From the NCBI GenBank assembly GCA_000415185.1, contig KE351686.1, positions 248,191-312,190 of the forward strand: 64,000 nt of DNA, given 5' to 3'. The notes below the pieces were generated by a model. The model saw only the letters and a list, made by a program, of their open reading frames with translations, had not been told where the DNA came from and made no database searches. Position numbers and translations under genes: made by a program. This document shows, piece by piece, positions 39,470-47,167 of this stretch. Source of the DNA: Enterococcus faecalis 13-SD-W-01. GTDB lineage: Bacteria; Bacillota; Bacilli; Lactobacillales; Enterococcaceae. Within the stretch, counting starts at the first letter, position 1. Every line of letters starts with the position of its first letter.

Positions 39470-40096
39470 TTAACTGCGCTGGTCATATTTATCCAGCTGA
39501 TAGGTCTCGATTACATGTATGATTTTTTGTGCATAGGTCGGATCTGTTGCGTACCCTGCATCTTGCAACGCTTGTGCTGCTTCTTGATAATTTGCAGCCG
39601 TCAGTACACGTTCATATAATGCGGGATTCCAATCGACTCCTTGGACAAAAAGCTGTGTATGGTCATTCATCGAATCTTCCCAAGAATCATACACTCTGAA
39701 ATCACCTTGGATCGTGATCCACTCTTCGTTAACGAACTCTTTTGTCTCAAGGTTGACTTTATTCTGACTGCCGTAAGCTTTGATACCAAACAAATTATTG
39801 TATTTGCTGGCTAAAGTACTGTTTCCCCAGTCAGATTCCAAGATTGCTTGACCTAAAATGATACTAGGCAAAACACCATATCCTGCCTGTAATTCTTGTG
39901 CATGCGGCACCAGCTTGTCAATAAATGCTTGATGCGACAACTGTTCTTGCGCTTCTTGATCTTGGATCGGCGAACTGATCAAACTTCGCAATGAAAAGAC
40001 AAATGCGAGCAGGATCAGAAAGACACCAGCTAAAATCGCCAGCTTTCTTGCACCTTTCGCTTTTCTTCGTTTGTACTTTTTTATAACTTCATTCAC
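39470..40096 (-). CDS. Membrane-anchored glucosaminidase (GH73)
   Basis: 208 aa. A basic N-terminus and one membrane helix (about 19-41) place the enzyme outside the cell. The catalytic domain follows, with VLPSIILGQAILESDWGNS (catalytic Glu), KYNNLFGIKA and YDSWEDSMNDH, the marks of N-acetylglucosaminidases of family GH73. It cuts glycan strands of peptidoglycan. It starts 4 bp after the carboxypeptidase gene stop, so the two wall enzymes are coexpressed. It has no separate wall-binding repeats. Confidence 0.9.
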   Translation of the reverse strand: MNEVIKKYKRRKAKGARKLAILAGVFLILLAFVFSLRSLISSPIQDQEAQEQLSHQAFIDKLVPHAQELQAGYGVLPSIILGQAILESDWGNSTLASKYNNLFGIKAYGSQNKVNLETKEFVNEEWITIQGDFRVYDSWEDSMNDHTQLFVQGVDWNPALYERVLTAANYQEAAQALQDAGYATDPTYAQKIIHVIETYQLDKYDQRS

Positions 40097-40100
40097 TTCC

Positions 40101-40925
40101 TCACTTCTTCAACTTGTCTAGATACTCTTCCAACGTCAAATCATGTTCCGTGATGTATTTTGCACTTTCTTTGCCGACATAGCGCAGATGCCATGGTTCA
40201 TAGGTGATTTTTGTAATATCTTCCCGACCATTTGGATAACGCACGATGAACCCATATTTCGGTGCATTTTCTGCAATCCATTTTGCACCAGGCTGATCGC
40301 CGTAACTTGCATCTAGGACTGTCGAAGTATAATTGTTATACCAGTCTTGATCGACAACATCGACAGCTAATCCTGTATGATGCTCGCTGTAGCCCGGCTC
40401 TGTCATCGTCAATTTTGTTTCTGTTGTTGCTTCTTCTTCTGTCACACCTTTTTGCGCCATCACTTGTTGGACGTGCTGAGTAAAGACTTCTTGTTGTGAA
40501 GAAACAGAACGATACGCAGAAACCATAGCTAAAGGAAAACCAGCTTCTGATGCTGCATTTGCAAATGCTTTGTAATCTGCTTCCACTCGTTTGTCGATCA
40601 AATAGCCGTTGTCCAGAGAAACCAATTGTGTCGATTCATCGATTTCTTTTTCCAGTTTATGATCTGGTCCAACTAATACCAGCTGCCAATCATCTGGTGA
40701 AACATCCGGCAGATCTGATTCTTTTTCTTTGGTTGATTCAGTCGTACTTGCTTCTGAAGAATCTGTTTTTGCTGTTTTTGCTGTTTTTGCTGTTGTTTCT
40801 GATTGCTTTGTGTCCGTTGCTCGCACTGCGTCTACCTCTGCGCTTGAGGAAAATTCATTCACTACAAGATACCCCATCGCGCCGATCATGATGACCACAG
40901 AAGCGATTCCCAAAATTTTGTTCAC
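40101..40925 (-). CDS. D-alanyl-D-alanine carboxypeptidase, VanY type (M15B)
   Basis: 274 aa. One N-terminal membrane helix, then a Thr/Ser/Lys-rich linker (about 35-75), then the M15 zinc peptidase domain: AYRSVSSQQEVF, SEHHTGLAVDVVD (zinc His and Asp) and YEPWHLRYVG (Glu and zinc His). It removes the terminal D-Ala of stem peptides at the outer face. This is the housekeeping relative of VanY; nothing nearby suggests a glycopeptide-resistance cluster. It is cotranscribed with the GH73 gene. Confidence 0.92.
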   Translation of the reverse strand: MNKILGIASVVIMIGAMGYLVVNEFSSSAEVDAVRATDTKQSETTAKTAKTAKTDSSEASTTESTKEKESDLPDVSPDDWQLVLVGPDHKLEKEIDESTQLVSLDNGYLIDKRVEADYKAFANAASEAGFPLAMVSAYRSVSSQQEVFTQHVQQVMAQKGVTEEEATTETKLTMTEPGYSEHHTGLAVDVVDQDWYNNYTSTVLDASYGDQPGAKWIAENAPKYGFIVRYPNGREDITKITYEPWHLRYVGKESAKYITEHDLTLEEYLDKLKK

Positions 40926-40965
40926 TTATAAAACCTCTCATCTTTTCTTTACGATCCCAGAAAAA

Positions 40966-41475
40966 TCATTGGACATATGTTTCTTCCAGATTGTTGTTCA
41001 CCCAATCTAAAAGCTCCACTTTTTCTCCTTCGATCTGCTGCTGGACGATTGCCGGCAGCCGGAAATTCAAAATATCATCATAACCCCATTTATCATATTG
41101 AATACTGACTTTTAAGTCAAGGTAATTCACAGGCTGATTTCCTTCTAAAGGCAAGATTTCTGCCGTTCCAGCTCCGCTTGTCAGCCATTTTTGCGCAATC
41201 TTTGTTTTGGTTTGCTTATACTCTGCCACCGCCGTCGTCCGTTTCTCAGGAAAAATGATTGTTTGGCGCAGCATTTTCTGTACAAGCATCCATTCATAAT
41301 CGCTGAAAAGATTTTTCACTTTTTGCATGGCTTCAGGGGTCAAGTTTCCTTCACCTTTTTTCCAGTGATTCCATTCTTCCTCATTTACCAGAAGATAGTC
41401 CGTCAAAAATTTTTGTTCAGTCTCAAACTGTTCCAAAATAACATTCATTATAAGATCGATATATACTTGATGCAC
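40966..41475 (-). CDS. Hypothetical protein, 169 aa
   Basis: I do not recognise it. It starts at GTG 41475, with GGAGG exactly 7 bases before; the first ATG is ten codons later. The N-terminal half is helical with many Trp, Glu and Lys residues (EEEWNHWKKGEGNL resembles a DNA-binding helix-turn of short regulators, but this is weak). The C-terminal half looks beta-rich (LDLKVSIQYDKWGYDD). No signal peptide. It stands 40 bp before the carboxypeptidase gene and probably heads that operon. Confidence 0.7.
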   Translation of the reverse strand: MHQVYIDLIMNVILEQFETEQKFLTDYLLVNEEEWNHWKKGEGNLTPEAMQKVKNLFSDYEWMLVQKMLRQTIIFPEKRTTAVAEYKQTKTKIAQKWLTSGAGTAEILPLEGNQPVNYLDLKVSIQYDKWGYDDILNFRLPAIVQQQIEGEKVELLDWVNNNLEETYVQ

Positions 41476-41593
41476 AGCTATCCCTCCTTTCTTTTTATTC
41501 TACTTAAGTTCTAGGTAAAAATCATCTTTCAACGTCCATTTTTCAATTTTTTTAACGATTTAAAGCTTCCTTTCTAAAGTTGACCTGCTTATT

Positions 41594-41602
41594 TGTTATA
41601 CT
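41594..41602 (+). promoter_or_regulatory. Extended -10 promoter
   Basis: TGTTATACT, 38 bp before the plus-strand oxidoreductase gene at 41640. A TTGACC lies only 11 bp upstream, too close to be its -35. Confidence 0.55.
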
Positions 41603-41639
41603 AACGGTGTAATCAATTGTTTTTAAGGAGAGTGTCTAT

Positions 41640-42605
41640 ATGAAGAATTACCAATGGGGGATCATCGGCCTTGGGAGTATCGCGCATGAATTTGCCAGCA
41701 GTTTTGATCAAGCATCAAGTTCTCTTACCGCTGTTGCCTCCAGAACGCTGGAAAAAGCGCAAAAATTTGCAGAAAGCTATGGTATCCCTAAAGCTTACGG
41801 AAGTTATGAGGAAATGCTGGCTGATCCAGAAATCGATATTATCTACGTGTCTGTTCCTAATCGTCAACACAAAGAACATATTTTGAAAGCGCTGAACGCC
41901 GGCAAACATGTTTTATGCGAAAAAGCGATCACAATGGATGAAGCCGAGCTGGCAGAAGTTATGAAAACAGCTGAACAAAACGGGCTGATTTTGGCAGAAG
42001 CCATGACGATTTTCAACATGCCTCTTTATCAAAGCTTGCGTTCATTGATTGATTCTGGAAAACTTGGCAAATTAAAAATGATCCAAGCACCATTCGGCAG
42101 TTACAAAGAACCAGATCCGACCAACCGTTTCTTCAATCCTGAATTAGCCGGCGGTGCGTTATTGGATATCGGAACTTATGCTGTCTCATTTGCACGCTTT
42201 TTCATGACTTCGCAACCAGAAGTGATTGCTTCGAATATGCTGCCTTTCGAGACAGGTGTAGATGAACAATCTGTGACGATTTTGCGCAATACAGAAAATG
42301 AAATGGCCTCTGTCACATTGACTTTCCAAGCAAAAATGCCAAAAGTCGGAATTGCAGCTTTTGAGAACGGCTATATAACGATCACTGATTATCCTCGTGC
42401 TGACAAAGCTGAGATCATCTATACAGATGGCACGAAAGAAATGATCGAAAGCGGAAGCAGCCAAGAAGCACTAAACTATGAAGCGGCAAATATGGTCAAA
42501 ATGATCGAGGGAGAATTGCCGAACCGTTCGCTTTTCTTGACGAAAGATGTTATTGCCATTTTAGATAAGATGCATCAGCTTTGGCAAGCCGATAGGAACG
42601 CTTAA
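41640..42605 (+). CDS. Gfo/Idh/MocA family oxidoreductase
   Basis: 321 aa. Rossmann fold GIIGLGSIAHEFA at the N-terminus, VLCEKAIT (the family's EKP motif with Ala instead of Pro), and GGALLDIGTYAVSFA in the substrate domain, where the catalytic His/Tyr site lies. It is shorter than and not closely similar to the oxidoreductase at 33067. The substrate is probably a sugar or polyol. Single gene with its own promoter and terminator; AAGGAG lies 9 bases before the ATG. Confidence 0.9.
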   Translation: MKNYQWGIIGLGSIAHEFASSFDQASSSLTAVASRTLEKAQKFAESYGIPKAYGSYEEMLADPEIDIIYVSVPNRQHKEHILKALNAGKHVLCEKAITMDEAELAEVMKTAEQNGLILAEAMTIFNMPLYQSLRSLIDSGKLGKLKMIQAPFGSYKEPDPTNRFFNPELAGGALLDIGTYAVSFARFFMTSQPEVIASNMLPFETGVDEQSVTILRNTENEMASVTLTFQAKMPKVGIAAFENGYITITDYPRADKAEIIYTDGTKEMIESGSSQEALNYEAANMVKMIEGELPNRSLFLTKDVIAILDKMHQLWQADRNA

Positions 42606-42617
42606 AAAGAATAAAAA

Positions 42618-42652
42618 TAAAGAAGCTGTTTTTGAAAAACGGCTTCTTTTTT
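42618..42652 (+). terminator. Terminator of the plus-strand oxidoreductase gene
   Basis: Stem AAGAAGCTGTTT / AAACGGCTTCTT with one T-G pair, then TTTTTT on the plus strand, 13 bp after the stop. Confidence 0.88.
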
Positions 42653-42716
42653 ATGTTATTTTTGTATAGAAAGTGTTCTAAAAAATCACATTCTGCAATC
42701 CTTGATATGTAGTTCT

Positions 42717-43310
42717 TTATTTCCCATTTCGTTCATCGATCTGTTTTTGGACTTCGCCCAATTCTTCTTTCAGTTTGGCTTCTTTTTCTTGCAAAACAGC
42801 AATATCTTCTGCCAGTTCTTCTTTCTTTTCATCTTCCGGCGGCCGTACGACGAAATTGATACCAACGGCGATAAATGTCCCGATAAAGGTGTCAAATACT
42901 CGCTGGACTGTATATAATACCGATTCCCCTTGCGGAATACTCAACGTGATCAAAAGCAGCGCCGCAATCGAAGCGATGATACCCGCGTTATTTCCAATGC
43001 CATCAGAAACAACGATTGCAACCAGGACTAAAATCGGCAATACGATCAATTCGACCATAAAATCGTTATGGAAGTGTTCTAAAATAAGGAAATAAATAAC
43101 TGCCAATAAGCCGCCTAAAGTATTTCCGATGATTCTTGACCGGCCGAAAGAAACTGTTGATGTGAGATCTTGTCTTAAAGAAAATACCGCTGATAAAGCA
43201 GCGATCATCGGTGTGCCGCGTTGAAAAATATGAAAAAATAAAATACATAAAAAAACCGAAAATGCGCTTTTAAAGGTTCGCATTCCTAAGCGAAAACGGC
43301 CTATCTGCAT
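42717..43310 (-). CDS. FUSC/ArAE-type membrane protein (197 aa)
   Basis: Four to five hydrophobic helices in the first 150 residues (with GNTLGGLLAVIYFL and a later VGINFVVRPPED), then a charged coiled-coil tail (about 160-197, EKEAKLKEELGEVQKQ). It looks like the N-terminal membrane half of aromatic acid exporter (ArAE/FUSC) proteins. It is divergent from a second such protein at 43412 across a 101-bp gap. Possible role: export of aromatic acids or other small toxic compounds; not proven. AAGGGG is 6 bases before the ATG. Confidence 0.8.
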   Translation of the reverse strand: MQIGRFRLGMRTFKSAFSVFLCILFFHIFQRGTPMIAALSAVFSLRQDLTSTVSFGRSRIIGNTLGGLLAVIYFLILEHFHNDFMVELIVLPILVLVAIVVSDGIGNNAGIIASIAALLLITLSIPQGESVLYTVQRVFDTFIGTFIAVGINFVVRPPEDEKKEELAEDIAVLQEKEAKLKEELGEVQKQIDERNGK

Positions 43311-43359
43311 AAAAATCCCCTTTCATCCTTTTTAATATCATAACTAAAGTTGATAAATA

Positions 43360-43389
43360 TTGCTAGTTTTTAGTAAAGTTTAGTATAAT
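43360..43389 (+). promoter_or_regulatory. Promoter of the ArAE-type exporter gene
   Basis: TTGCTA, 18-bp spacer, TATAAT, 22 bp before the GTG start. Confidence 0.6.
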
Positions 43390-43411
43390 CCTAAAAAAGG
43401 AGGAGAAGTAT

Positions 43412-44374
43412 GTGCGAATCGGTATGCGTACAATCAAAACAGTTATCAGCGCACTCTTAGCAATGCTCGTTGCAAGCGAGCTTTCACTTCTTTACTGGCC
43501 TTCAGCCGGTATTATAGCTGTTTTGAGTGTTGGAAATACAAGACGTTCTTCCTTGATGGTTGGTGTCTATCGTTTAGCTGCGTTTATTTTAGCAACAATT
43601 GCAGCATTTATCAGTTTTTCTTTGGCTGGCTATACAACGTTAGGATTCGGGCTCTTTTTGCTCGTCTTCATCCCTATCGCTGCTCAGCTGAAATTAACAG
43701 AAGGAATCGTCGTCAATTCTGTTTTAGTCACCCATTATTTAAGTGCCCAAACTATGAACTGGCCGCTGATTGGCAATGAAGCGGGTCTAATGGTTCTTGG
43801 TGTAGGTTTCGCATTGATAGCAAACATCTATATGCCTGATAAAAGAAAACAGTTACTTGAAAATCAGGAAATCATTGAAGAAAAGTTCCGGGATATTTTG
43901 CAGGAAATGGCTTTTGCCTTATCGACAGAGAAAAAAGGAACGATTCGCGGACATTGCGAAGAGCTGCTGGTCTATGTGCGGAACAGCCAATCAGAAGCGC
44001 AAAAATACCAAGAAAATTACTGGTTGAAAAGTAATGTTTACTATGAGACTTATTTCTCGATGCGGCGGGCTCAAATCAATGTTTTAAAAAATATGCTGGG
44101 CAATCTCCAACGCATCAAAGAACCAGGTCTCTATGGGAAATATATCAGCGAGCTGCTGGCTTTCACAGCAGAAACGTTCGCAGAAGCAAATGATGGCGCA
44201 GCAATTTTAGCTCGAATCGATGATGTATACAAACGTTATCGTGAGATGCCTCTTCCTGTCCATCGTTCTGAGTTTGAAGATCGGGCAGAGTTGTTCCAGT
44301 TTCTGCAATCTTTCAGAAGTTTTATCGAGATCAAGGCGGAGTTTGCGCAAGTGCATTCGGAGAAGAGGTTGTGA
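43412..44374 (+). CDS. Aromatic acid exporter (ArAE) family protein (320 aa)
   Basis: N-terminal membrane half with five to six helices (residues about 8-142), then a cytosolic helical half of about 180 residues (QEIIEEKFRDILQEMAF and onward), the layout of YqjA/ArAE-type proteins with the DUF939 C-terminal part. The start is GTG 43412: AAGGAGG stands 8 bases upstream; an ATG two bases earlier is in another frame. The last codons (EKRL-stop) lie inside the first unit of the tandem hairpin array that follows, so the 3' end of the mRNA is made of that array. Confidence 0.85.
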   Translation: MRIGMRTIKTVISALLAMLVASELSLLYWPSAGIIAVLSVGNTRRSSLMVGVYRLAAFILATIAAFISFSLAGYTTLGFGLFLLVFIPIAAQLKLTEGIVVNSVLVTHYLSAQTMNWPLIGNEAGLMVLGVGFALIANIYMPDKRKQLLENQEIIEEKFRDILQEMAFALSTEKKGTIRGHCEELLVYVRNSQSEAQKYQENYWLKSNVYYETYFSMRRAQINVLKNMLGNLQRIKEPGLYGKYISELLAFTAETFAEANDGAAILARIDDVYKRYREMPLPVHRSEFEDRAELFQFLQSFRSFIEIKAEFAQVHSEKRL

Positions 44375-44832
44375 AAATGATGTTCTGCTTCAAGAATTAA
44401 GGACGAAAAAGGAAAAACAGCTCTTCATGTTTTTCCCTTTTTTGAACTTAATTCCGCAGAAGCAATCATTTGAACACCGTGTATAGAGGTTGTGAGCAAA
44501 GCGGGATGGCCTGAGTATTAAGACTCTTTTCAAATTAGAAATAGCTTTCCATATTTTTAATTTGAAAAGCTTAATACCGAAGGACAGCTTTGTGAACACC
44601 GTGGATGAGGTTGTGAGCTCATCGTTATGACCTGAGCAATAAGAAAGAAAATGGCAAAATGGCTTTTCACATTTTTGCCATTTTTTGGTTTATTGCCGAA
44701 GGTCAGCTGAGGGAACACCGTAGAAGAGGTTGTGAAAGAACTGCTTAGCACCGAGCATTAAAGAAGAATTTCGTAAAATAACTTTCCATGTTTTGACGGA
44801 TCTGAAAGCCAATTTTGCAGAACTGTAAGCTC
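44352..44832 (+). repeat. Array of four tandem ~120-bp hairpin-forming units
   Basis: Units begin near 44352, 44472, 44594 and 44713 (steps of about 120, 122 and 119 bp). Conserved parts: GAACACCGT (units 2-4), GAGGTTGTGA (all four), CCTGAG...CCGAAGG (units 2 and 3) and an apical GCTTTYCAYRTTTTT-like stretch. The basal stem keeps pairing while its sequence changes: GAATTAAG/CTTAATTC, GTATTAAG/CTTAATAC, GCAATAA/TTATTGC. The upper stems are unrelated in sequence yet each is paired: GGAAAAACA/TGTTTTTCC, CTTTTCAAATTA/TAATTTGAAAAG, AAAATGGCAAAATG/CATTTTTGCCATTTT. Unit 4 is degenerate. Unit 1 also serves as terminator of the exporter gene (44406-44442). The region 44375-44913 holds no protein gene. 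Confidence 0.85.
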
Positions 44833-44874
44833 AATATTTTTTCTGCAATGTATCATCACCTCTTATCTCACAAC

Positions 44875-44908
44875 AAAAAGGGCTGCAGCTTTCGCTGCGA
44901 CCCTTTTT
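44875..44908. terminator. Bidirectional terminator between the hairpin array and flotillin gene
   Basis: AAAAAGGG-GCAGC-tttc-GCTGC-CCCTTTTT, T runs on both strands. It ends the flotillin operon on the minus strand and any array transcript on the plus strand. Confidence 0.9.
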
Positions 44909-44913
44909 GTTAT

Positions 44914-46419
44914 TTATTCTTCCAAATCGGCTTCGCTTGGATATTCGGGTTCCGGTGAAACAGATGGCGAAACTTCGGTTGGTTTCGACGTACTTCCTGT
45001 TGCTAGATTTTCAATCAATTGTTTGATGTCTAAACCAGTTGTTTCTTTTAGTGTTTCTTGTGTTGTCGTTAATAGATTGGTCGCGTAATTTGACACGCGG
45101 TTTGCTCCGCCATTGCTTCCAGAACCGCTGCTTGTATCGACAACAGAGATTTTTTCGATATTTCCCAGTGGTTGCGCTGCTTCTTTCATCAATTGCGGCA
45201 GCATTTCGATCACCATGCTTAAAACAGCAGCTTCGCCATATTCTTTGAATGCATCGGCGATTTTTTGTTTTGCTTCTGCTTCTGCTCGACCTTTTGCCAA
45301 GATAGATTCGGATTCTGCTTGACCAGAAAGTCGTGTTTTGTTAGCTTCTGCTTCGGCTAATGCTTCGACACGGAATCGTTCTGCTTCGGCATCAGCTACT
45401 CCTTTCGCTTTTTGAGCTAATGCTTCTTGTTCTTTTGCATAACGGTCCGCATCTGCTTTTTTCTTCACTTCAGAATCATATTGTTTTTCTCTGCGGATGA
45501 TTTCTTTTTCTTCTAATTCAATTTGTTTTTGACGTTCAACAACTTTGACTTCCATCTCTTGTTCAACGACCTGTTGTTGTGCCCGAGCACTTTCAAGGTT
45601 ATAAGCCTGGTCCGCTTTCGCTTTGGCTACATCTTGTTCTTGTTTGTAAGCTGCCAGTTTCAATTCTTTTTCTTTCAATGATTCCGCAATTTCTGTTTGT
45701 CGTTGAAGTTCAGCTGCTTGCGATTCTTTTTCAGCTTCTGCTTTTTTGATCCGTGTTTCCTTCAATGCTTCCGCTTCGGCGATTTCTGCATCTCGTTTGA
45801 CTTGGGCGATCCGCGGTTTACCTAGCGAATCCAAGTAGCCGTTTTTGTCTCGAACTTCTTTGATCGTAAAGGAGACGATAATCAGACCCATTTTAGCTAA
45901 ATCGACAGAAGCAACTTCTTGGACACTTTGACTAAATTTATCACGGTTTTGGTAAATCTCTTCGACTGTCATCGAACCTAAGATCGAACGAAGATGCCCT
46001 TCTAAAACTTCTCGTGCTTCATTCTCCAATTCTTCCCGTGTTTTCCCTAAAAATTGTTCAGCTGCAGTCGCGATTTCTTCAACGGATGAACCGATTTTGA
46101 TGATCGATGTGCCATCACACATTACTGGAACACCTTGCTCCGTGTACACTTCTGGCGTAGAGACATCCAGTTTGCTTGACAAAAGACTGATTCGATTCGA
46201 TCGTTGGAAGACTGGCAATACGAACGCCCCGCCTCCTCTGACGATTTTGATTTTGTTATTGCTTTCGTCAGCATGGACATTTTTCTTTCCTAAATAACTT
46301 CCGCTGATAATCAATGCCTCATCGGGTTTTGCAGTTTGATATTTTGAAACAAAAACGATCAGCAGCATCAATAAAATCAATACAACTATTCCTATAGGTA
46401 TCAAAGCACTTGGTATCAT
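44914..46419 (-). CDS. floT: Flotillin-like SPFH protein
   Basis: 501 aa from ATG 46419, which has GGAAGG 9 bases upstream; an upstream in-frame start at 46473 would overlap the NfeD gene. N-terminal membrane segment (about 3-26), SPFH/band-7 domain (about 35-200, ending near GYLDSLGKPRIAQVKRDA), then a long Ala/Glu-rich coiled coil (about 205-390), and a Gly/Ser/Thr-rich tail. Flotillins scaffold ordered membrane microdomains. It is paired with the NfeD-like gene 14 bp upstream, as in yuaF-yuaG of Bacillus. Confidence 0.93.
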   Translation of the reverse strand: MIPSALIPIGIVVLILLMLLIVFVSKYQTAKPDEALIISGSYLGKKNVHADESNNKIKIVRGGGAFVLPVFQRSNRISLLSSKLDVSTPEVYTEQGVPVMCDGTSIIKIGSSVEEIATAAEQFLGKTREELENEAREVLEGHLRSILGSMTVEEIYQNRDKFSQSVQEVASVDLAKMGLIIVSFTIKEVRDKNGYLDSLGKPRIAQVKRDAEIAEAEALKETRIKKAEAEKESQAAELQRQTEIAESLKEKELKLAAYKQEQDVAKAKADQAYNLESARAQQQVVEQEMEVKVVERQKQIELEEKEIIRREKQYDSEVKKKADADRYAKEQEALAQKAKGVADAEAERFRVEALAEAEANKTRLSGQAESESILAKGRAEAEAKQKIADAFKEYGEAAVLSMVIEMLPQLMKEAAQPLGNIEKISVVDTSSGSGSNGGANRVSNYATNLLTTTQETLKETTGLDIKQLIENLATGSTSKPTEVSPSVSPEPEYPSEADLEE

Positions 46420-46433
46420 ATCTTTCTTCCTTC

Positions 46434-46958
46434 CTATCCTTTTAATATTCCTTTGTAAGGTACAACATAACAAATACGTTCATTCACTTCGATGATCAAA
46501 ACTTCTGTACCGCGTTCGGCTGCGGTCTCTTGAGGAGAATAAAAACACGCTGGCCGGCTGATTGAACCGGTTACATTCTTTAATTGGACTTCTCCCATCC
46601 CGCTTACAGGAATCGGCGTCAAGACTAGCGCAACTCGGCCTTCCAAATCTTTTTCTGAAGAAGACAGGGTTGATTCAGCATGCTTCAACGGCATCAGCAC
46701 ATAAAAATTCAATAAAAAAACCAGGATCGTCGAAATAATAACACTAACCACTAAAATAATCGTTGATGAAAACTCTGTAAAATGTTCTCCTAAGTAGCCG
46801 AATAAACTTGTAAAAGCTAACCAGGGAACAACCAGCATTGGGTCAAGCGCTCCATCAAAGTCCAGAACATCGCCAAAAATAACTAGAAGCAATGCAAGAC
46901 CAGCACAAATCAGCAATGTATACCAATAAATCGTTTCGTACGGAATTCCCCCTAACAT
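46434..46958 (-). CDS. NfeD-like membrane protein (YuaF type)
   Basis: 174 aa from ATG 46958, chosen because AGGAGG lies exactly 7 bases upstream; the in-frame start at 46991 has none. Three hydrophobic segments in the first 105 residues, then a small beta-rich soluble domain (LEGRVALVLTPIPVSGMGEVQL, then a late TEVLIIEVNERICYVVP) of OB-fold type. Such proteins partner with flotillin in membrane microdomains. First gene of the pair, with a promoter at 46987-47015. Confidence 0.85.
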   Translation of the reverse strand: MLGGIPYETIYWYTLLICAGLALLLVIFGDVLDFDGALDPMLVVPWLAFTSLFGYLGEHFTEFSSTIILVVSVIISTILVFLLNFYVLMPLKHAESTLSSSEKDLEGRVALVLTPIPVSGMGEVQLKNVTGSISRPACFYSPQETAAERGTEVLIIEVNERICYVVPYKGILKG

Positions 46959-46986
46959 GACCACACCTCCTACTCTCTCTTCTTCT

Positions 46987-47015
46987 ATCATACCAACACT
47001 TCAAAGAACTGTATA
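46987..47015 (-). promoter_or_regulatory. Promoter of the NfeD-flotillin operon
   Basis: Minus strand TATACA, 17-bp spacer ending in TGG, TATGAT (extended -10), 29 bp before the ATG. Confidence 0.6.
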
Positions 47016-47072
47016 GGTAAAAATGACGCTATTTATCGAAACCTTATCAATCTTATTTTTTTCGGATTTCGC

Positions 47073-47117
47073 AAAAAAATCCCAGAGACAAAAATAAAGT
47101 CGTTTTTTGTCTCTGGG
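47073..47117 (-). terminator. Terminator of the pilus operon
   Basis: Perfect 14-bp stem CCCAGAGACAAAAA / TTTTTGTCTCTGGG, then TTTTTTT on the minus strand, about 50 bp after srtC. Confidence 0.92.
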
Positions 47118-47167
47118 AGTATAAATTATAGGATACAAAAAGTCAGGGTGTATTTCTTCAGCAAGAC

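Noticed and set aside
40101..40925. Part of a vancomycin-resistance cluster
   Set aside because: The VanY-type domain is shared by housekeeping carboxypeptidases; no vanA/H/X/R/S genes are near and the neighbours are wall hydrolases.
44352..44832. CRISPR array
   Set aside because: Units are about 120 bp with imperfect conserved blocks and self-complementary, covarying interiors, not short identical repeats with unrelated spacers; no cas genes are near.
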